Below are positions 24,941 through 33,075 of a DNA stretch of 64,000 bases, one piece after another (the first letter of the stretch is position 1; each line of letters starts with the position of its first letter). The notes under the pieces were generated by a model that was not told where the DNA came from, searched no databases, and saw nothing but the letters and a program-made list of their open reading frames with translations. The position numbers were made by a program, and so were the translations under genes. This DNA comes from Sphingomonas lycopersici (lineage in GTDB: Bacteria; Pseudomonadota; Alphaproteobacteria; Sphingomonadales; Sphingomonadaceae), in NCBI RefSeq assembly GCF_026130605.1, contig NZ_JANFAU010000011.1, forward strand, positions 1 through 64,000, read 5' to 3'.

Positions 24941-27900
24941 ATGAATACGGCATCGGCCCGTACCGTTATCCTGCGCGGCGTCAGCGCGACTGCGTTGCTC
25001 CTCGCTGCAGCGCCGGCGCTCGCGCAGAGCGCATCCGATGCCGCTGCGGCTGCACCGCAGGACACCCCCGCCGACGTCGTCGTCACCGGCTCGCGCATTC
25101 CCCGACCGCAGTTCGATACCTTCCAGCCGACGCAGGTGATCGGCAAGAACGAGATCGACAATCGCGGTTATACCAATGTCGCCCAGGCGCTGACCGAGAT
25201 CCCCGCGTTCGGCCCGCCGGGTGCGAGCGCGACCGGCGCGCAATCGCCGTTCGGGCCGGGGCAGACCTTCGTCGATTTCTTCGGGCTCGGCTCGCAGCGC
25301 ACATTGGTGCTGGTCGACGGCCGGCGCTTCGTCTCGTCCAACACCGCGACGATCTTCGGCCCGGTCAGCCCGGGTTCGCAGGTCGATCTCAACACGATCC
25401 CGACCTCGCTGATCGAGCGGATCGAGACGGTGACCGTCGGCGGCGCGCCGATCTACGGCTCGGATGCGATCGCGGGAACGGTCAACATCATCCTCAAGCG
25501 CGATTATACCGGGGTTGAGCTCCGCGCGCAGAGCGGCGTCTCGCAACGCGGCGATGCCCCCGAACAGCAGCTCAGCCTGCTCGCGGGCACCAATTTCGCC
25601 GGCGGGCGCGGCAATATCACCGTGTCGGGCGAATATGATCACGGCGACGGGCTGACCGCGGGCAGCCGCGCCGTGACCGAGCGCGGCTCGTTCTTCGGCA
25701 CCCCGCCCGCTTCGCTCAATTCGCCCTATCGCCAGGTCGTCTATCCGGGGCAGCGCTTCACGGCCTTCACCGCCGGCGGCACGCCCTTTTCGGACGACGA
25801 TTATCTCGCCGTGCGCTCGGGAATCCGCAATGCCGCGGGGCAACTGCTCCAGTTCGGATCGAACGGCAGGCTCGTCCCGCTCGATCTCGGCACGATGATG
25901 CGTCAAGGCTTCATCAGCAGCGGCGGCAACGGTTTCGACATGCCCTCGCGATCGAACCTGCTGACCGATTCGGAACGTTATCTCGGCAGCGTCCGGCTGA
26001 GCTACCAGCTTACCGACAACGTGCGCTTCTTCGGCGAGGGCTGGTACAGCCATTCGAAGAGCGTCAACCTGATCGACGAGCCCAATTACAATACGGCATT
26101 GTTCGGCCCCGCCGGCTCGCCCAACGGCAATATCGCGATCAGCCTCGACAACCCCTATCTCAGCGCCGCCGATCGCGCGACGATCGCCGCCAATCTGCCC
26201 GCCGGGCAGAATGTCTTCTACCTCGGCCGCGCGCTTTCCGATCTCACCACCGGGCGCGCGGAATCGACCGTCGAGACCTATCGCTTCGTCGGCGGGTTCG
26301 ACGGGACGCTCGGCATCGGCGGGCGCGATTTCAGCTGGGAAGCCTCGGCGGTCTACGGCCGGTCGCAGATGGATGTCCGCCAGAACAAGCTGGTCGAGCA
26401 GAATTTCCGCAACGCGCTCGACGTGGTGGTCGACGGTTCGGGCAATATCGTCTGCCGTCCCGGCGCGGTGAATGCGGCGATCCAGACGATCAGTTCGACC
26501 TGCGCCCCGCTCAACATCCTCGGCTCGGGGCAGGCGAGTCAGGCCGCGCGCAACTACATCTTCGCGGTGGCGACGCCGCGCTCGGTCAACGAACAGATCG
26601 TGTTCAACGCCAATATCAAGGGCAGCGCGTTCAGCCTGCTCGGCAATGACGTGAAGCTGGTCGCGGGCTTCGAACATCGCCAGGAACGGACCCGTTTCGA
26701 CCCCGGCGCTTTCTACTATGGCGAGCCGCAGCCGGATGGATCGCGCGTGCCCTATGGCCGCTCGATCCTGGTCGATCCGGTCGCGGGCAAATATCACACC
26801 AACGAGGTGTTCGGCGAAATCGTCGCGCCTTTGGTGACCGCGCAGAACGGCCTCAACTGGCTGCACACGCTCGAATTCGACGGATCGGCGCGCTGGGTCC
26901 ACAACTCGCTGTCGGGGGGCGACCTGACGTGGAGCGCGGGCGGGCGCATCGGCTTCGTCCCCGACGTGACCTTCCGCGGCAATTTTACTCGCTCGATCCG
27001 CTCGCCCGCGATCACCGAGGCGTTCAACCCCGCCTCGATCGCTTATGAGGCCGGCCCTGATCCGTGCGACACGCGCTTCGTCGCCAACGGGCCGAACCCG
27101 GCGGTGCGCCGCGCGAATTGCGTCGCGGCGGGGATCAACCCGGCAACCTTCATCTCCAATTTCAGCAGCTTCCAGATCCCGGTGACCGTCGCCGGCAATG
27201 CCGACCTGCGCAACGAAAAGGCCGATAGCTGGACGGTCGGCGCGATCGTCCAGCCGCGCTTCGTGCCGGGGCTGTCGCTCGCGGTGGATTGGGTCAACAT
27301 CACGCTCAAGGATGCGATCGTCACGCTCGACGGGCCGTCGATCCTCAGCGCCTGCTATGATTCGCCCGGCTATCCCAACCAGTTCTGCAACCTGTTCACC
27401 CGCGACGCCAATGGCCAGATCGTCACGATCCGCGAGGGCTTCTACAATGCCGCGCGCACCAGGAGCGCGGGGCTGCAGGCGACGCTCTCCTACCGGCTGC
27501 CGCTCGAGCGCATCGGGGTGCGCGATGCGGGGGCGATCGGGCTGGCGGTGAATTATTTCTACCGCGACACGCTCGAAACGCAGGTCGGCACCGACGATAT
27601 CAAGCATGTCGCCGGGTCGATCGGCTATCCGCGCCATTCGGGCACCGCCAACCTCAGCTACGAGGGCAGTAAATTCAACCTGCTGCTGCAGGCGCAATAT
27701 ATCGGCAAGGGCCGGTTCGACATGGACGCCGCGCCCAATGCGACCGACATCACCGGGGTCGGCGACTGGTGGCTGTTTAACGCGACGATCGGCGCGAAGG
27801 TCAACGAGCGTTTCGGGCTGAAGCTGATCGTCGACAATCTGTTCGACGCCACCCCGCCCTATCCCGCCCCGCTCGGCAACGGCACCCGGCCCTATTTCTC

Positions 27901-27949
27901 AGGGATCATGGGGCGCTATTTCACCGTCGCCGCGACCGCGAAATTCTGA
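24941..27949 (+). CDS. TonB-dependent outer-membrane receptor
   Basis: The 1002-aa precursor has a signal peptide (residues 1-~28, TALLLAAAPALAQS), a plug domain starting DVVVTGSRIPRPQFDTFQP and containing LVLVDGRR and GGAPIYGSDAIAGTVNII, and a large beta-barrel ending in AATAKF with the C-terminal Phe used for BAM insertion. AGAGG at 24928-24932 supports ATG 24941. The plug is of the CirA/FecA-like 'oar' style common in sphingomonads for importing glycans, siderophores or other large ligands. No inner-membrane partner is adjacent, so the ligand is unknown. Confidence 0.93.
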   Translation: MNTASARTVILRGVSATALLLAAAPALAQSASDAAAAAPQDTPADVVVTGSRIPRPQFDTFQPTQVIGKNEIDNRGYTNVAQALTEIPAFGPPGASATGAQSPFGPGQTFVDFFGLGSQRTLVLVDGRRFVSSNTATIFGPVSPGSQVDLNTIPTSLIERIETVTVGGAPIYGSDAIAGTVNIILKRDYTGVELRAQSGVSQRGDAPEQQLSLLAGTNFAGGRGNITVSGEYDHGDGLTAGSRAVTERGSFFGTPPASLNSPYRQVVYPGQRFTAFTAGGTPFSDDDYLAVRSGIRNAAGQLLQFGSNGRLVPLDLGTMMRQGFISSGGNGFDMPSRSNLLTDSERYLGSVRLSYQLTDNVRFFGEGWYSHSKSVNLIDEPNYNTALFGPAGSPNGNIAISLDNPYLSAADRATIAANLPAGQNVFYLGRALSDLTTGRAESTVETYRFVGGFDGTLGIGGRDFSWEASAVYGRSQMDVRQNKLVEQNFRNALDVVVDGSGNIVCRPGAVNAAIQTISSTCAPLNILGSGQASQAARNYIFAVATPRSVNEQIVFNANIKGSAFSLLGNDVKLVAGFEHRQERTRFDPGAFYYGEPQPDGSRVPYGRSILVDPVAGKYHTNEVFGEIVAPLVTAQNGLNWLHTLEFDGSARWVHNSLSGGDLTWSAGGRIGFVPDVTFRGNFTRSIRSPAITEAFNPASIAYEAGPDPCDTRFVANGPNPAVRRANCVAAGINPATFISNFSSFQIPVTVAGNADLRNEKADSWTVGAIVQPRFVPGLSLAVDWVNITLKDAIVTLDGPSILSACYDSPGYPNQFCNLFTRDANGQIVTIREGFYNAARTRSAGLQATLSYRLPLERIGVRDAGAIGLAVNYFYRDTLETQVGTDDIKHVAGSIGYPRHSGTANLSYEGSKFNLLLQAQYIGKGRFDMDAAPNATDITGVGDWWLFNATIGAKVNERFGLKLIVDNLFDATPPYPAPLGNGTRPYFSGIMGRYFTVAATAKF

Positions 27950-27962
27950 TCGCCGCCCAACG

Positions 27963-28044
27963 CCGTTCGAGCTGAGCCTGTCGAAGCCCTGCCCTTTCTT
28001 CCGCGGAAAGAAGTGCAGCCCTTCGACAGGCTCAGGGCGAACGG
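27963..28044. repeat. Dispersed ~80-bp palindrome, copy 4
   Basis: Arms CCGTTCGAGCTGAGCCTGTC and GACAGGCTCAGGGCGAACGG, in the convergent gap between the TonB receptor and copB. Confidence 0.85.
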
Positions 28045-28090
28045 AGGAGGTCCGTGCCTCGGCCTTCAACTATTAAGCAACGAGACGGAA

Positions 28091-29290
28091 TCAGAACCAG
28101 ATACGCGTCCCCATGACGAAGTTGACGGTGGTTGGGTCCTCGCCGTCGGCGCGCGCATAGCGGGCGGTCTGGCCGGCCTTGGCGTCGTAGGAGACGCCGA
28201 TATAGGGCGCGAACTGACGGGTGATCTCATAGCGCAGCCTGAGCCCGAGCTCGGCGGTCGACAGGCCGGCGCCGGTGCGGGTCTCCGGCACGTCCTGCGC
28301 CGCGAAATCCAGCTCGACGCGCGGCTGGAGGACGAGGCGCTGGGTGAGGCGCTGATCGTAATAGCCTTCGAGCCGGCCGAGCAATTCGCCCTTGTTCGAC
28401 AGGAACAGGCTGCCCCCCACCTCGAACCAGTAAGGCGCGAGGCCCTCGACCCCGACGACCGCATAGGTGCGCGAGGGATTCGGGCGGAAATCGTAACGCA
28501 GGCCGGCCTGCAGGTTGAAATAGGGGCCGATCGCGCGACTGTAGAGCGCCTGTATCTCGGCCGATTCGACCCCCTCGCGGAACGCCCCCTCGCCCTCGCT
28601 CTTGACGACGAAGCGGTTGATGTCGCCGCCGAACCAGCCTTCCGCGTCCCAGCGATAGCCGTCGCGCCCGTTGCGCGCATTATATTCGGCAAGGTTGAAC
28701 ATGATCAGCGAGAAGGTCTGCGCGCCCTCCTCCTTCATCATCTCGTGGCGCGCGCGCGCCATCTCCGCCGGGGAATAGACGCGATCGGCATAATGATCGC
28801 CCGGCAGTGCCGGCGCTGGCGCATCGCCCGCGGGGAGGTTGGTGCCGGTCTGCTGCGTCGCGGGCATCGCGGCCATATCATGCCCGCCATGTTCCCCGGC
28901 GGGCGCGGCCGGCTGCGGTGCCGGCATCGCGCTCATGTCGTGCCCGGCGTGATCCCCCGCAGGCGCGGCCGGTTGCGATGCGGGCATCGCGCTCATGTCG
29001 TGACCGGCATGTTCCCCCGCGGGCGTAGCCTGTGGCGTCGCGGCGGCTGGCGCAGGCGCAGGGTTCATCCCCGAATGGTCCATCCCGGCATGATTCATCC
29101 CCTGCATGTCATGCCCGTGATGCGCGGCGGGCGACGACGGCGCGGGCGTGGCGGTTTTCTTCGCCGGCACCTTCATGCCCGGCATGTCCGCCATCGCCTG
29201 ATCCTGCGCGGTCGCGGGGGCGGCGGCGCACAGCGCCGCGAGGGCGAATGCGACCGAGGCCGTCACGAGCAGCGGAACGCGCCGGGTCAT
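28091..29290 (-). CDS. copB: Copper resistance protein B (outer-membrane)
   Basis: The 399-aa precursor has a signal peptide (residues 1-~29), a His/Met-rich N-terminal segment, and a CopB beta-barrel domain (DHYADRVYSPAEMARARHEM, then GYRWDAEGWFGGD, ending VMGTRIWF with terminal Phe). The His/Met segment contains three tandem ~20-residue units of the type GHDMSAMPA. ATG 29290 overlaps the copA TGA, with AAGGGAGG 7 bases upstream. CopB is thought to sequester or export periplasmic copper together with CopA. Confidence 0.94.
   Translation of the reverse strand: MTRRVPLLVTASVAFALAALCAAAPATAQDQAMADMPGMKVPAKKTATPAPSSPAAHHGHDMQGMNHAGMDHSGMNPAPAPAAATPQATPAGEHAGHDMSAMPASQPAAPAGDHAGHDMSAMPAPQPAAPAGEHGGHDMAAMPATQQTGTNLPAGDAPAPALPGDHYADRVYSPAEMARARHEMMKEEGAQTFSLIMFNLAEYNARNGRDGYRWDAEGWFGGDINRFVVKSEGEGAFREGVESAEIQALYSRAIGPYFNLQAGLRYDFRPNPSRTYAVVGVEGLAPYWFEVGGSLFLSNKGELLGRLEGYYDQRLTQRLVLQPRVELDFAAQDVPETRTGAGLSTAELGLRLRYEITRQFAPYIGVSYDAKAGQTARYARADGEDPTTVNFVMGTRIWF
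28859..29031. repeat. 60-bp tandem repeats encoding GHDMSAMPA units in copB
   Basis: Three near-identical 60-bp units, each carrying CATCGCGCTCATGTCGTG or a close variant, encode about 20 aa each. Repeat-number change here would alter the number of metal-binding Met/His clusters. Confidence 0.75.
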
Positions 29291-31197
29291 GCCGCGCCTC
29301 CCTTCGGCCGGACGCTGACGACGCGCATCATCCCCGCCGCCATGTGATAGAGCAAATGGCAATGGAACGCCCAATCCCCCACCGCATCGGCGGTGAAGTC
29401 CCACGACACCTTGCCCCCCGGCTGGACGATCACGGTGTGCTTGCGCGGCGCGCGATCGCCGTGCCCGGTGACCAGTTCGAAGAAATGGCCGTGGAGGTGG
29501 ATCGGGTGCCCCATCATCGTATCGTTGATCAGCGTCACCCGGACGCGCTCGCCCTCGATGAACGGGATCGGATCGTGCATGTCGGACATCTTCACCCCGT
29601 CGAACGACCACATGAACCGCTCCATATTGCCGGTCAGGTGGATATCGAGGCTGCGTGACGGCGCACGCACGTCGGGGTTGCGCTCCAGCGCCATCAGGTC
29701 GCGATAGACCAGCACCTTGTGTCCGACATCCTCCAGCCCCTGCCCCGGATAATCGGTGCGATCGGCCGGCATCGGCGAGATCGTCTGGACGCTGGGATCG
29801 CGCTTGACCTGCGGCGCATTGGCGAAGTCGCGCATGCTGTGGCCGCCGCCCCCGCCATGCCCCATCGCGGCGTGATCGGCGCCCGCCGCACCGCCGCCGT
29901 GCCTCATTGCGGCATGATCCATCCCACCGGCGCTCGCGCCGCCGCCATGGCCCATCGCGGCGTGATCCATCCCCGCCATCTTCGGCATCGGCTCCTCAGC
30001 CGCGCCGGTGGCAAGCTTGGCGGAGGCATTCTGCTCGGCGGTCGTGTCGATCCCGCGCGGCGCGGCCGTTCCGCCGCCCATGTCCATCCCGCCCATCCCC
30101 ATATCGGTCATATTGGCGAGCGGGCGCTTGCGCAGCGGCGGGACGGGCGCGACCATCCCGGCGCGCGGCGCGAGCGTCGCGCGCGCCATTCCCGAACGGT
30201 CGATCGCCTCGCCGACCAGCGTGAAGGCGCGATCCGCCGTCGGCGTGACGATCGCGTCATAGGTTTCGGCGACCCCGATCTGGAACTCGCCGACCTCGAC
30301 CGGCATGACATTCTGCCCATCGGCCTGAACGATCGTCATCGGCAATCCGGGGATGCGAACGTTGAAGGTGGTCATCGCCGAGGCGTTGATGACGCGCAGC
30401 CGCACGCGCTCGCCCGGCGTGAACAGCCCGGTCCAATTGTCCGCCGGGCCGTGGCCGTTGACCAGGAAGGTATAGGCGGCGCCCGACACGTCGGAGATAT
30501 CGGCGGGGTCCATCCGCATCCCGCCCCAGGCGAGCCGGTCCTTGGACGGCTGGTCGCGCCCGGCGAGCAGCCCGCCCAGCGTCTGCCGCTGGAAATTGAA
30601 ATGCCCCGGATTGACCTTCATCCGGCGGAAGATCGCCTCGGGCGACAGCCGGCTGTGATCCGACAGGACGATCACATGCTCGCGATCGTAACGCACCGGA
30701 TCCTCGCCCGCCGGATCGATCACGATCGGGCCGTAATGGCCGAGCTGCTCCTGGAATCCCGAATGGCTATGATACCAATAAGTGCCCGACTGGACGACGG
30801 GGAATTCATAAACGAAGGTCGATCGCGGCTTGATCCCCGGGAAGCTGACCCCCGGCACGCCATCCATATGGAACGGCAGGATCAGCCCGTGCCAATGGAT
30901 CGAGCTATCCTCGTCGAGATCGTTGATCACGTTGAGCCGCACCTTCTGCCCCTCGCGGAGCCGGACGAGCGGCGCGGGGATCGTGCCGTTGACCCCGATC
31001 GCCGCCATCCGCCGGCCGTCGATCGTCATCGTCTGACGCGCGATGCGGAGCGTAATATCCTCGCCCGATACGGTCGGTAGCCCGGCGGATACCGGGCTCG
31101 CCCAGGCGGGCATCCATGCCGCGAGAGCGGCGGTGCCACCGGCCAGCCCGGCCGTTCGCAAAAAACCCCGGCGATCGAGGACTGCCCTATTCGTCAT
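29287..31197 (-). CDS. copA: Copper resistance multicopper oxidase CopA
   Basis: The 636-aa protein has a Tat signal (DRRGFLRTAGLAGG, residues ~8-21) and three cupredoxin domains. Copper sites are seen at HWHGLILPFHMDGVPG, GTYWYHSHSGFQEQ, HPIHLHGHFFELVTG and DWAFHCHLLYHMAAGMM. A Met/His-rich insert of repeated MDHAAMGHGGG units lies around residues 400-450, plus MGMGGMDMGGG. It probably oxidises Cu(I) in the periplasm. It follows the sigma-factor gene by 46 bases and is coupled to copB. Confidence 0.95.
   Translation of the reverse strand: MTNRAVLDRRGFLRTAGLAGGTAALAAWMPAWASPVSAGLPTVSGEDITLRIARQTMTIDGRRMAAIGVNGTIPAPLVRLREGQKVRLNVINDLDEDSSIHWHGLILPFHMDGVPGVSFPGIKPRSTFVYEFPVVQSGTYWYHSHSGFQEQLGHYGPIVIDPAGEDPVRYDREHVIVLSDHSRLSPEAIFRRMKVNPGHFNFQRQTLGGLLAGRDQPSKDRLAWGGMRMDPADISDVSGAAYTFLVNGHGPADNWTGLFTPGERVRLRVINASAMTTFNVRIPGLPMTIVQADGQNVMPVEVGEFQIGVAETYDAIVTPTADRAFTLVGEAIDRSGMARATLAPRAGMVAPVPPLRKRPLANMTDMGMGGMDMGGGTAAPRGIDTTAEQNASAKLATGAAEEPMPKMAGMDHAAMGHGGGASAGGMDHAAMRHGGGAAGADHAAMGHGGGGGHSMRDFANAPQVKRDPSVQTISPMPADRTDYPGQGLEDVGHKVLVYRDLMALERNPDVRAPSRSLDIHLTGNMERFMWSFDGVKMSDMHDPIPFIEGERVRVTLINDTMMGHPIHLHGHFFELVTGHGDRAPRKHTVIVQPGGKVSWDFTADAVGDWAFHCHLLYHMAAGMMRVVSVRPKGGAA
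29850..29970. repeat. Tandem repeats encoding MDHAAMGHGGG units in copA
   Basis: About three copies of a ~45-51-bp unit with CCGCCATG(G/C)CCCATCGCGG encode Met/His clusters. They are independent in sequence from the copB repeats. Confidence 0.7.
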
Positions 31198-31243
31198 GCG
31201 TCTTCCCAGTGTCCAACTTACCGGCAGATACGCATGCTCTGGG

Positions 31244-31807
31244 CTAATCCCTCAACATTTCCATAAGTTTCGCCCGCGCGCGATAGAGCCGCGTCTCGAC
31301 CGCCTTCTCGCTGATCGCGAGCACCGCGGCGCTTTCCGCCTGGCTCATCCCCTCGATCGTGCGCAGCACCAGCACGTCGCGCAGATTGACCGGAAGCGTC
31401 GCGATCGCGCGCATCGTCCGTTCGAGCGCGCGGCGGTCGTCGATCTGGACATCGGCCGGGATGCCGGGATCGGCCACCCCCACCGCTTCGTCGATCGGGC
31501 GCGCGAAGGTCAGTAGCCGGCGCACCGCGCGGCGGCGGTTCCAGTCGTGCGCCTTGTTGATCGCGATCCGCGCGATCCACAGCCGAAACGGCCGCGCGCC
31601 GTCATAGCTGCGCAGCGCGGCAAAGGCGGCGATGAACCCCTGCTGGGTCAGATCGACCGCCGCATCGGCATCGCCGGTATGCCCGCGCAGCAGGCGGAAG
31701 ACGGCGTCGCGGTGGCGCCGCATCAATTCGCCATAGGCCGCCTGGCGCCCGCCGAGCGCGAGCGCGGCCAGCTCGCCATCCGAACAGCCGTCAAGATCGA
31801 GTGTCAC
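31244..31807 (-). CDS. ECF sigma factor (CnrH-like)
   Basis: The 187-aa protein has region 2 (YGELMRRHRDAVFRLLRGH...DLTQQGFIAAFAAL) and region 4 (LPVNLRDVLVLRTIEGMSQAESAAVLAISEKAVETRLYRAR). GTG 31807 overlaps the TGA of the sensor gene as GTGA. Size, order and neighbours match CnrH of the CnrYXH nickel/cobalt system. It probably transcribes its own operon, including copAB, when released. No obvious -35/-10 ECF site could be fixed upstream of 32519. Confidence 0.9.
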   Translation of the reverse strand: MTLDLDGCSDGELAALALGGRQAAYGELMRRHRDAVFRLLRGHTGDADAAVDLTQQGFIAAFAALRSYDGARPFRLWIARIAINKAHDWNRRRAVRRLLTFARPIDEAVGVADPGIPADVQIDDRRALERTMRAIATLPVNLRDVLVLRTIEGMSQAESAAVLAISEKAVETRLYRARAKLMEMLRD

Positions 31808-32244
31808 CGTCCGTCGGCCGTGAGCGCCTTGACCACCGCCGCGTCGAACTGCACCGCCTGATCGGGCCGCAGCACGGCGCGCATCGCGAAGACATGCTCG
31901 AGCGTTTCCTTCTGGAGCTGCCCCATCTTCTGATGCGACTGGTCGACCGCCGCCGCGACCGCCGGGCCATAGCCGTGCTCGGCCTGAATCGCATCGGCGA
32001 GCCGCGCATTGTCCGCGCGCAACTCGAGCTCAAGCGCCTGTTTGCGGATCGCGAATTGCCGCTCGATCACGTCCATCCGCGCCTGCTGCGCGCTATCGAG
32101 CTTGAGCTGGTGGTGGAGCAGCGTGTGTAGCTCGCTTTCCACCGGCGCGGGAGGCGTGATGAACACCCGACCGATCCCCACCCCAGCGATCGCGGCGACG
32201 AAGGCGATCAGCGCGATCAGCAGCAGCCTCCGACGATCGCTCAC
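31804..32244 (-). CDS. Periplasmic metal sensor, CnrX/ZraP-like
   Basis: The 146-aa protein has an N-terminal membrane anchor (residues ~7-28) and a helical periplasmic domain. It conserves H40-x3-H44, E61, H117-x3-M121. The gaps between them equal those of the CnrX ligands His42, His46, Glu63, His119 and Met123 exactly, each shifted by two. GTG 32244 overlaps the stop of the upstream small membrane protein gene. By analogy it senses a metal ion and relays the signal to the anti-sigma factor. The true metal (Cu, Ni or Co) cannot be read from sequence. Confidence 0.85.
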   Translation of the reverse strand: MSDRRRLLLIALIAFVAAIAGVGIGRVFITPPAPVESELHTLLHHQLKLDSAQQARMDVIERQFAIRKQALELELRADNARLADAIQAEHGYGPAVAAAVDQSHQKMGQLQKETLEHVFAMRAVLRPDQAVQFDAAVVKALTADGR

Positions 32245-32519
32245 CCGTCGGTCCCGAGCAATGTCGAAGGGGCAAGCGCCGGCGAGGCGCCGAGCGGATT
32301 GATCGTCGCCGCGTGGCTTTCACTCGCCGGGATCAACGACGTGACAAGACCGATCGTCAGCGCCAACCCGGCAGCGATGGCAAAAACGCTGCCCGGCAAC
32401 GGCGCGCCATGCGTGCGGCGGCGCGCCAGCGCGTCGATCACCGCATCGTCGATCGCCGCCAACCGCGGGTCGGTCGGCAAGTCGCTCAGACGCTGCAGCA
32501 TTCCATCGAGATTCGTCAT
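32241..32519 (-). CDS. Small single-pass membrane protein, probable anti-sigma factor (CnrY-like)
   Basis: The 92-aa protein has a ~40-residue cytoplasmic N-terminus (MTNLDGMLQRLSDLPTDPRL), one membrane helix (SVFAIAAGLALTIGLVTSLI) and a short periplasmic tail. CnrY, the anti-sigma factor of CnrH, has the same length (about 95 aa), topology and gene order. Sequence similarity itself is not judged here. GAGGAA sits 5-6 bases before ATG 32519. Its TGA overlaps the sensor's GTG, making a three-gene coupled regulatory unit ahead of copAB. Confidence 0.72.
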   Translation of the reverse strand: MTNLDGMLQRLSDLPTDPRLAAIDDAVIDALARRRTHGAPLPGSVFAIAAGLALTIGLVTSLIPASESHAATINPLGASPALAPSTLLGTDG

Positions 32520-32717
32520 TCGTTCCTCACACCTCCACCGACCGGTACGCAATCTAGCGAAAAATCCCTCGTCGCCAATCGGACCGTAACCGATAAGGGA
32601 TGCGCGTGCGGCCCGCGTATCCGGCGTCGAATACCCCGGAGAGGTTATGAGGCCGCCGACGTCGTTCTCGACCGACATGCATCGCGTCAACGACCGGCGG
32701 GGCGGCCCGGTGCGATA

Positions 32718-32937
32718 AGGACGACGCTGCTGGCCGATACCCCAAGCGGGCACGCGCTGATCGTCCGCACCGTCGCATTGGCGCTCGTCACCATTACCGC
32801 GCTCGGACGATCGGCGCGCTGGATCGGCACGCTTGTCCCGCTCACCGCGCTTGCCGCGGTCGCGGTCGTCAGCCTCGCCTGGTCGGGCCATGCCGCCGCC
32901 GGCGGACTATTAGGGCTTCGTGATATGATCCACCGCG
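32718..32937 (+). pseudogene. CopD copper-resistance membrane protein, internal remnant
   Basis: One frame reads TTLLADTPSGHALIVRTVAL, then a membrane helix and VSLAWSGHAAAGGLLGLRDM. This is like the middle of CopD/YcnJ copper-export proteins, including the SLAW(T/S)GHAAA block. Nothing upstream in this frame looks like a CopD start and the frame runs into a dispersed palindrome at 32969. It is a ~70-codon fragment without start or end. The rest of the 32520-33075 gap shows no gene. Confidence 0.6.
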
Positions 32938-32968
32938 GCGCAGGCCGGGTTGGTGGTTCCCATCTTGT

Positions 32969-33016
32969 GTCCCCGCGAAGGCGGGGACCCAGCCTGGCCT
33001 CCCGCCTTCGCGGGAG
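32969..33016. repeat. Paired palindromes of the 'cccgcgaaggcggg' family
   Basis: GTCCCCGCGAAGGCGGGGAC is followed by CTCCCGCCTTCGCGGGAG. The two hairpins lie downstream of the copD remnant and downstream of rlmN, which ends at 33076. Confidence 0.65.
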
Positions 33017-33075
33017 CAAAAGGGGAAGACTTGGCGTGATCGCGATTAAAAGCGCGACGCTCTGAAGCCAGAAGA

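Noticed and set aside
24935..27697. A 920-codon open frame opposite the TonB-dependent receptor
   Set aside because: No recognizable motif, and the plus-strand gene is clear.
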